Assembly (NCBI RefSeq): GCF_030056815.1
Contig: NZ_JASHKR010000025.1
Location: forward strand, 1-64,000
DNA length: 64,000 bases
Origin: Rhodococcus sp. IEGM 1379
GTDB taxonomy: Bacteria; Actinomycetota; Actinomycetes; Mycobacteriales; Mycobacteriaceae
Direction of reading: 5' to 3'
A program made the translations under genes and the position numbers. Shown piece after piece: positions 59,570-64,000 of the stretch; position 1 is the first letter of the stretch; each line of letters begins with the position of its first letter. A model generated the notes under the pieces. That model had not been told where the DNA came from. It did no database searches and saw only the letters and a list, made by a program, of their open reading frames with translations.

Positions 59570-60820
59570 GTGAACGAAGCTATACCGATGGAGCGAAGAC
59601 TGGGCACGCTCGACGCGGTTGTCATCGGTTTGGGCGCGATGATCGGTGCCGGAGTCTTTGTGGTGTTCGCGCCGGCGGCAGCAGTCGCGGGTACCGGCCT
59701 GCTGTTCGGCTTGGTGATCGCAGCGTTTATTGCGTACTGCAATGCGACGTCGTCGGCTCAACTTGCGGCGCGCTATCCGACTTCGGGAGGAACGTACGTC
59801 TACGGCCGCGAACAACTGGGGCCGTGGTGGGGCTTTGTTGCCGGCTGGTCGTTTGTGATCGGTAAGACTGCGAGTTGTGCGGCGATGGCCCTGACGTTTG
59901 CGACTTACGTTGTGCCCGAACCGTATCGGAAGCTCACGGCGGTTCTGGTCGTTGTCGCTCTGGTCGGTGTGAACTATCGCGGGGTCACCAGAACTGCGCA
60001 GATGGCCCGGGTGATTGTTGCGGTGTCGTTGACGGCGCTGGGCGTGGGATTGGCGACGGCATTCTGGGGTCCGGAGGTGGATCTGGCACTTCCCGCTTGT
60101 GCGGTGGGGTCCTGGTACGGCGTTCTGCAATCGGCGGGATTGTTGTTTTTCGCCTTCGCCGGCTACGCCAGGATTGCGACATTGGGGGAGGAGGTCCGCG
60201 ATCCCCGGCGCACTATTCCGCGGGCAATTCTGATCGCGCTGACGGTAGCGATCGTTGTGTATGCACTGGTAGCAATGGTTCTCCTGGTGACGTTGGGGCC
60301 GGAGAAGCTTGCTGCGTCAGCCCGGCCGCTCTCCGACGCCGTCGCCGCGGGAGGTTTGGCGTGGGCGGTGCCGATCGTAGTGATCGGCGCCGCCACTGCG
60401 TCCGCGGGTGCGCTGTTGGCGTTGATCGCCGGTGTCAGTCGAACGGCGATGGCAATGGGCCGAGAACGGGATCTGCCCACCACTTTTGCGGTTATTCATC
60501 CGCGATTTGCGGTGCCCCATCACGCTGAACTGACCGTAGGCGTGATCGTGATTCTCTTGGTGTCTGTGGTTGATCTCCGTGGGGTGATCGGCTTTTCGTC
60601 GTTCGGTGTGCTGTTGTACTACTTCGTGGCCAATGTCAGCGCATTCGCGCAAGGTGACGCGGATCGAATGTTCCCCCGGTGGCTCCAACTGGTGGGTGCC
60701 CTCGGTTGTGCGGTTCTGGCATTCACGTTGCCGGTATCGGCCGTGGTAGCCGGCGTAGGTGTGGTTCTGGTGGGTTGTGGGTATCGGTGGATACGACTGG
60801 AAAAAACCAGCGACACGTAA
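59570..60820 (+). CDS. APC-superfamily amino acid permease
   Basis: 416 residues, about twelve TM helices. Start region RLGTLDAVVIGLGAMIGAGV is the conserved APC TM1 with GAG, then YPTSGGTYVYGREQLGPWWG, FAFAGYARIATLGEEV and SRTAMAMGRERDLPT. It lies between the EgtE-like gene and egtA. It could move an ergothioneine precursor (His, Met, Cys), ergothioneine itself, or an unrelated amino acid. GTG start; an ATG six codons later is possible. Confidence 0.88.
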   Translation: MNEAIPMERRLGTLDAVVIGLGAMIGAGVFVVFAPAAAVAGTGLLFGLVIAAFIAYCNATSSAQLAARYPTSGGTYVYGREQLGPWWGFVAGWSFVIGKTASCAAMALTFATYVVPEPYRKLTAVLVVVALVGVNYRGVTRTAQMARVIVAVSLTALGVGLATAFWGPEVDLALPACAVGSWYGVLQSAGLLFFAFAGYARIATLGEEVRDPRRTIPRAILIALTVAIVVYALVAMVLLVTLGPEKLAASARPLSDAVAAGGLAWAVPIVVIGAATASAGALLALIAGVSRTAMAMGRERDLPTTFAVIHPRFAVPHHAELTVGVIVILLVSVVDLRGVIGFSSFGVLLYYFVANVSAFAQGDADRMFPRWLQLVGALGCAVLAFTLPVSAVVAGVGVVLVGCGYRWIRLEKTSDT

Positions 60821-60913
60821 AGGGGCAAAGCGTGCATGTCGGGCTTGGGCGCTCTATGGTCGGTAGCGATCATCAGTAAGGCCCGCTAGACACCACCCGA
60901 AGGGGACCGTCGA

Positions 60914-62137
60914 ATGGCAACCGCAGTACTGAATACTCAGGTGGACTCACGTCCGGCAGCCGAGGCGTACATCGGCGGTGTGTGCTTCAAGCAAGGCCCA
61001 CCACGACTCATCGGTGCCGAGGTCGAATGGCTGACCAACGGTGTCGGCGGTGAGCGTCCGTCGTTGGAAGCACTTGCCGTTGCCTTGGGTAGACACGCTC
61101 CTACCAGCATCAACGCCCAATCGCCGGCGATGCCACTTCCCGGCGGCAGTATCGTCACCGTCGAACCCGGCGGCCAGATAGAACTGTCCTCCGCGCCGCG
61201 CACGTCAGCCCGGGAAGTTTGCGATTATCTCGAAGAAGACAGTCAGGCGCTGCGCGTTCTCCTTGCCACTCAATCCGTCGAGATGACAGCTGCTCCGGCG
61301 GATCGGGGGCGTCCGCCGCACCGAATACTGCAGATGCCGCGATACCGCGCGATGGAACAACAATTTGCCGACATCGGGCCCTACGGCACCCTCATGATGT
61401 GCAACACCGCCGCTGTACAAGTAAGCGTCGACGCCGGCGGTAGTCCCGAAGCAATAGCGAGACGATGGCGACTCCTCGGTGATATCGGGCCCGCATTGAT
61501 CGCCGCATTCGCCTGTTCGCCACAGCTGGAAGGTATTCCGCGAGGGTCGTGGGCGTCGCAGCGTATGCGGACGTGGCTCGAGCTGGATGCTCGACGCACC
61601 ATGGCCGTTACCGATGCGGCTGACTATCCGCGGTGGGTACTCGGCGTGCCCCTGATGTGCGTGCAGAACGGCACCGACGACTGGACGGCCCCTCGCGGTG
61701 CCACGTTTGGAGACTGGATCGACGGGGCACTCGACTCCGACATGGGGCGCGGCCCCACAGTCCAGGACTTGGATTATCACCTGTCCACGCTGTTTCCGCC
61801 GGTTCGCGCTGTCGGACACATGGAGGTGAGGTACATCGACGCTCAACCCGGAGACCTGTGGCGAGTACCGATAGCCGCGGTCGACGCCTTGCTTTCCGGG
61901 CCGGCCGTCATGCAGGAAGCGCGCGATGCGGCAGCATCGACAGCAGGTCGGTGGCGGGACGCGGCGGAGTATGGATTGTCGGACGTCGAGTTGCGTTCGG
62001 CAGCAACCTCTCTGATGTCACTGGCAGCCTCGTATGCGCCAGATCCGGAGTTCGTGCGTCTCCTCGATCGTGCGGCTGAACGGTGCTGTCGAGGTCTCAC
62101 GTCGATCCAGGACTTGGCGCGAGTCGAGGGACACTGA
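60914..62137 (+). CDS. egtA: Glutamate-cysteine ligase EgtA
   Basis: 407 residues of the GCS2 family. LIGAEVEWLTNG near residue 33, GGSIVTVEPGGQIELSSAPR (substrate-binding core), GPYGTLMMCNTAAVQVSVDA and MEVRYIDAQPGDLWRVP. It makes gamma-glutamylcysteine, the sulfur donor used by EgtB in actinobacterial ergothioneine synthesis. ATG follows a GGGGACC site. It ends in a TGATG overlap with egtB. Confidence 0.94.
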   Translation: MATAVLNTQVDSRPAAEAYIGGVCFKQGPPRLIGAEVEWLTNGVGGERPSLEALAVALGRHAPTSINAQSPAMPLPGGSIVTVEPGGQIELSSAPRTSAREVCDYLEEDSQALRVLLATQSVEMTAAPADRGRPPHRILQMPRYRAMEQQFADIGPYGTLMMCNTAAVQVSVDAGGSPEAIARRWRLLGDIGPALIAAFACSPQLEGIPRGSWASQRMRTWLELDARRTMAVTDAADYPRWVLGVPLMCVQNGTDDWTAPRGATFGDWIDGALDSDMGRGPTVQDLDYHLSTLFPPVRAVGHMEVRYIDAQPGDLWRVPIAAVDALLSGPAVMQEARDAAASTAGRWRDAAEYGLSDVELRSAATSLMSLAASYAPDPEFVRLLDRAAERCCRGLTSIQDLARVEGH

Positions 62138-63477
62138 TGTCGATGGATGTCACCAAGATCGAGGTCGCTGAAACCTCCGTCGTCACCAAAGAATTCACGG
62201 AAGCCGTACTTGTGCGATCGCGAAACCGTTCACTTCTGCTCACCGATTGCCTCGACGACAACGAACTGATTGCTGCGCACTCACCACTCATGAGCCCCCT
62301 GGTCTGGGATCTTGCGCATATCGGTAATCAGGAGGAGCTCTGGCTGGTGCGTGATGTCGGCGGCCGTGAACCGGTGAGGCGCGACATCGACGAGTTGTAC
62401 GACGCCTTCAAACATTCGCGGTCTTCGCGACCCGAGCTTCCGTTGTTGGATCCGCGGCAGGCGCGCCAATACATACGTACGGTCCGCGGCAAGGTGTGGG
62501 ACGTCCTCGCCGCCAGCACTTTCAGTGGATCGCCGCTCGAGTTGAACGGATTTGCGTTCGGGATGATCGCTCAGCATGAACAGCAACATGCTGAGACCAT
62601 GCTTGCTACGCATCAATTACGTTCCGGCTCAGCCGTACTCGTAGCAGAACCGCCGCCGGCTGTCCGCCACAAGCCAATGCTGGACGAGGTGATTATTCCC
62701 TCCGGCGCATTCGTCATGGGTACGGACGACGAACCGTGGGCGCTCGACAACGAGAGAACCGCGCATCAGGTGTACCTCACCGAGTATGCAATCGACAGAT
62801 TTCCCGTCACCAACGGGCAGTACATCGAATTCATCGACGACGGTGGGTACTCCCGTCCGGAACTCTGGTCGAGGGAAGGGTGGCGCCATCGCATCGACGC
62901 CAAACTCCAGGCACCCCTGTTCTGGGAACGTGATGGATCACGCTGGTGGCAAAGAGTATTCGGCATCGACAAGCCGGTAGCTCTCCGCCGTCCGGTTGTT
63001 CATGTCAGCTACTACGAGGCGCAGGCGTATGCAACGTGGGCCGGGAAACGGCTACCCACCGAGGCTGAATGGGAAAAGGCTGCGCGGTGGGATCCGGAAT
63101 CCGGTCGTTCCCGCACGTTTCCGTGGGGCGACGCGTTGCCGGACGAGACCCACGCCAATCTCGGCCAACGGCACCTCGGTCCCGCCGATATCGGGGCCTA
63201 CCCCGATGGGGCGTCGGCGCACGGCGTGCAGCAGTTGATCGGGGATGTCTGGGAATGGACCTCCTCCGGCTTCCATCCCTATCCCGGTTTCCATGCCTTT
63301 CCGTATCGTGAGTACTCCGAAGTCTTCTACGGTGGCGACTACAAGGTATTGCGGGGAGGCTCGTTCGGGACCGACAGTGTTGCCGTTCGGGGGACCTTCC
63401 GAAACTGGGATCATCCGATTCGTCGGCAGATATTCTCCGGATTCCGCTGCGCCAGAACGCTGTCCGGTCGCCCCTGA
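62137..63477 (+). CDS. egtB: Hercynine oxygenase/sulfoxide synthase EgtB
   Basis: 446 residues. N-terminal DinB-like domain with iron ligands His61 (DLAHIGN) and the HEQQHAE pair (His147 and His151), matching the three-His site of EgtB. C-terminal formylglycine-generating-enzyme-type domain (PSGAFVMGTDDEPWALDNER; AYATWAGKRLPTEAEWEKAA; IGDVWEWTSSGF; LRGGSFGT). It uses O2, gamma-glutamylcysteine and hercynine to form the sulfoxide. Coupled to egtA by TGATG; two ATGs two codons apart. egtC follows two bases later. Confidence 0.95.
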   Translation: MSMDVTKIEVAETSVVTKEFTEAVLVRSRNRSLLLTDCLDDNELIAAHSPLMSPLVWDLAHIGNQEELWLVRDVGGREPVRRDIDELYDAFKHSRSSRPELPLLDPRQARQYIRTVRGKVWDVLAASTFSGSPLELNGFAFGMIAQHEQQHAETMLATHQLRSGSAVLVAEPPPAVRHKPMLDEVIIPSGAFVMGTDDEPWALDNERTAHQVYLTEYAIDRFPVTNGQYIEFIDDGGYSRPELWSREGWRHRIDAKLQAPLFWERDGSRWWQRVFGIDKPVALRRPVVHVSYYEAQAYATWAGKRLPTEAEWEKAARWDPESGRSRTFPWGDALPDETHANLGQRHLGPADIGAYPDGASAHGVQQLIGDVWEWTSSGFHPYPGFHAFPYREYSEVFYGGDYKVLRGGSFGTDSVAVRGTFRNWDHPIRRQIFSGFRCARTLSGRP

Positions 63478-63478
63478 C

Positions 63479-64000
63479 ATGTGCCGACACCTCGGGTACG
63501 TCGGGCCGGTCACTTCTGTCCGCGACCTCCTGCACTTCGGATCACAGTCGCTGGTGCGGCAGTCGTGGGCACCCAAGGAGATGCGAGGAGGCGGAACCAT
63601 CAACGCCGACGGCTTCGGTGCCGCGTGGTGGCGCGGTGGCACACTCGGTCGCTACCGCAGTGTTTCGCCGATCTGGTCGGATCCCACTGTCGAGGAAACG
63701 CTTTCGCATATCCACTCCGGGTCCGTCCTTGCAGCAGTGCGTTCCGCGACGGAGGGGATGGCAGTAGAGATCGGCGCCTGCGCTCCGTTCGCGGATGATC
63801 GCTACGCCTTCAGTCACAACGGAGCTGTGTTCGGTTGGCCGGAGTCGGTTTCCACTCTGGCCGAGGACATTCCGGCGGTTCAGTTGTTGAGCATGTCGGC
63901 ACCGACAGATGCGGCGATGTTGTGGACATTGGTGCGGCGCCGTCTGCAGGTGGCATCAGCGGAGTCTGCACTGACCGCCGTCGTCCATGATGTCGAGGCA
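63479..64000 (+). CDS. egtC: Ergothioneine amidohydrolase EgtC (truncated by window end)
   Basis: 174 codons visible, no stop reached. MCRHLGYVGP places the N-terminal nucleophile Cys at residue 2 after Met removal, as in class II glutamine amidotransferases. TINADGFGAAWW, SGSVLAAVRSATEGM and FAFSHNGAVFG-like YAFSHNGAVF follow the Ntn pattern. It removes the gamma-glutamyl group from the EgtB product. egtD and possibly egtE would be expected just beyond the edge. Confidence 0.93.
   Translation, partial: MCRHLGYVGPVTSVRDLLHFGSQSLVRQSWAPKEMRGGGTINADGFGAAWWRGGTLGRYRSVSPIWSDPTVEETLSHIHSGSVLAAVRSATEGMAVEIGACAPFADDRYAFSHNGAVFGWPESVSTLAEDIPAVQLLSMSAPTDAAMLWTLVRRRLQVASAESALTAVVHDVEA

Overview
The window is high-GC actinobacterial chromosome, most likely from a Rhodococcus of the erythropolis/qingshengii type. 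This rests on high-GC codon usage, frequent GTG/TTG starts, and a backbone whose gene order matches, from memory, the Mycobacterium tuberculosis Rv0981-Rv1015 segment: mprA-mprB-pepD-moaB-mscL, ruc-folate cyclo-ligase-galU-glp-rimJ-glpR, arcA, pmt-rsmI, metG-tatD-rpfB-ksgA, ispE, fatty-acyl-AMP ligase, pth-rplY. The species name is an inference. No phage, transposase or CRISPR array was seen.

Layout. 1-7.9 kb: a truncated Asp-Gly repeat gene, a TRIC-type channel, the MprAB envelope-stress system with its HtrA-like protease PepD, a MoaB-like protein, MscL, a SAF-domain protein and a Ruc-like zinc-ribbon protein behind a CIRCE-like operator. 7.9-12.1 kb: galU, the gephyrin-like divisome protein Glp with its membrane receptor GlpR, a RimJ-type acetyltransferase and tRNA-Ala(CGC). 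12.3-17.5 kb: an accessory block with a secreted Gly/Asn/Thr-repeat protein, an ImmA/IrrE-type zinc peptidase, a polytopic membrane protein, an EspR-like regulator, a 51-residue ORF, a short-chain dehydrogenase and a DUF2505 protein. 17.5-29.2 kb: nitrobindin-like protein, arginine deiminase, ArsC-like protein, a reductase/GntR pair, DoxX, a betaine-type transporter, protein mannosyltransferase, RsmI, a DUF2786 protein, MetG and TatD.

29.2-35.9 kb: two overlapping paralogous small genes bracketed by a roughly 70-bp hairpin repeat, a polar amino acid ABC transporter with fused binding protein and permease, two tandem rpfB genes, and ksgA. 35.9-39.9 kb: a copper-efflux operon (copZ, copper-associated membrane protein, copA) with CsoR-type operators, then cspA. 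39.9-45.6 kb: a WYL regulator divergent from a drug-type ABC exporter, then ispE and an ABC-F ATPase. 45.6-53.4 kb: a frameshifted DUF222/HNH gene, a thiolase-like enzyme, SnoaL-like and PNPOx-like proteins, an unknown protein, PnuC and PrfC. 53.6-64 kb: a fatty-acyl-AMP ligase, pth, rplY, an FAD-dependent reductase, and an ergothioneine region (EgtE-like PLP enzyme, APC permease, egtA, egtB, truncated egtC).

The most interesting items are the EspR-like regulator convergent with an ImmA/IrrE-type protease (a candidate regulated-proteolysis circuit controlling a repeat-rich surface protein), the paralog pair inside matching hairpin repeats, the tandem rpfB pair without lipobox, the permease inside the ergothioneine locus, and several readable operators (MprA-like, CIRCE-like, CsoR-like).
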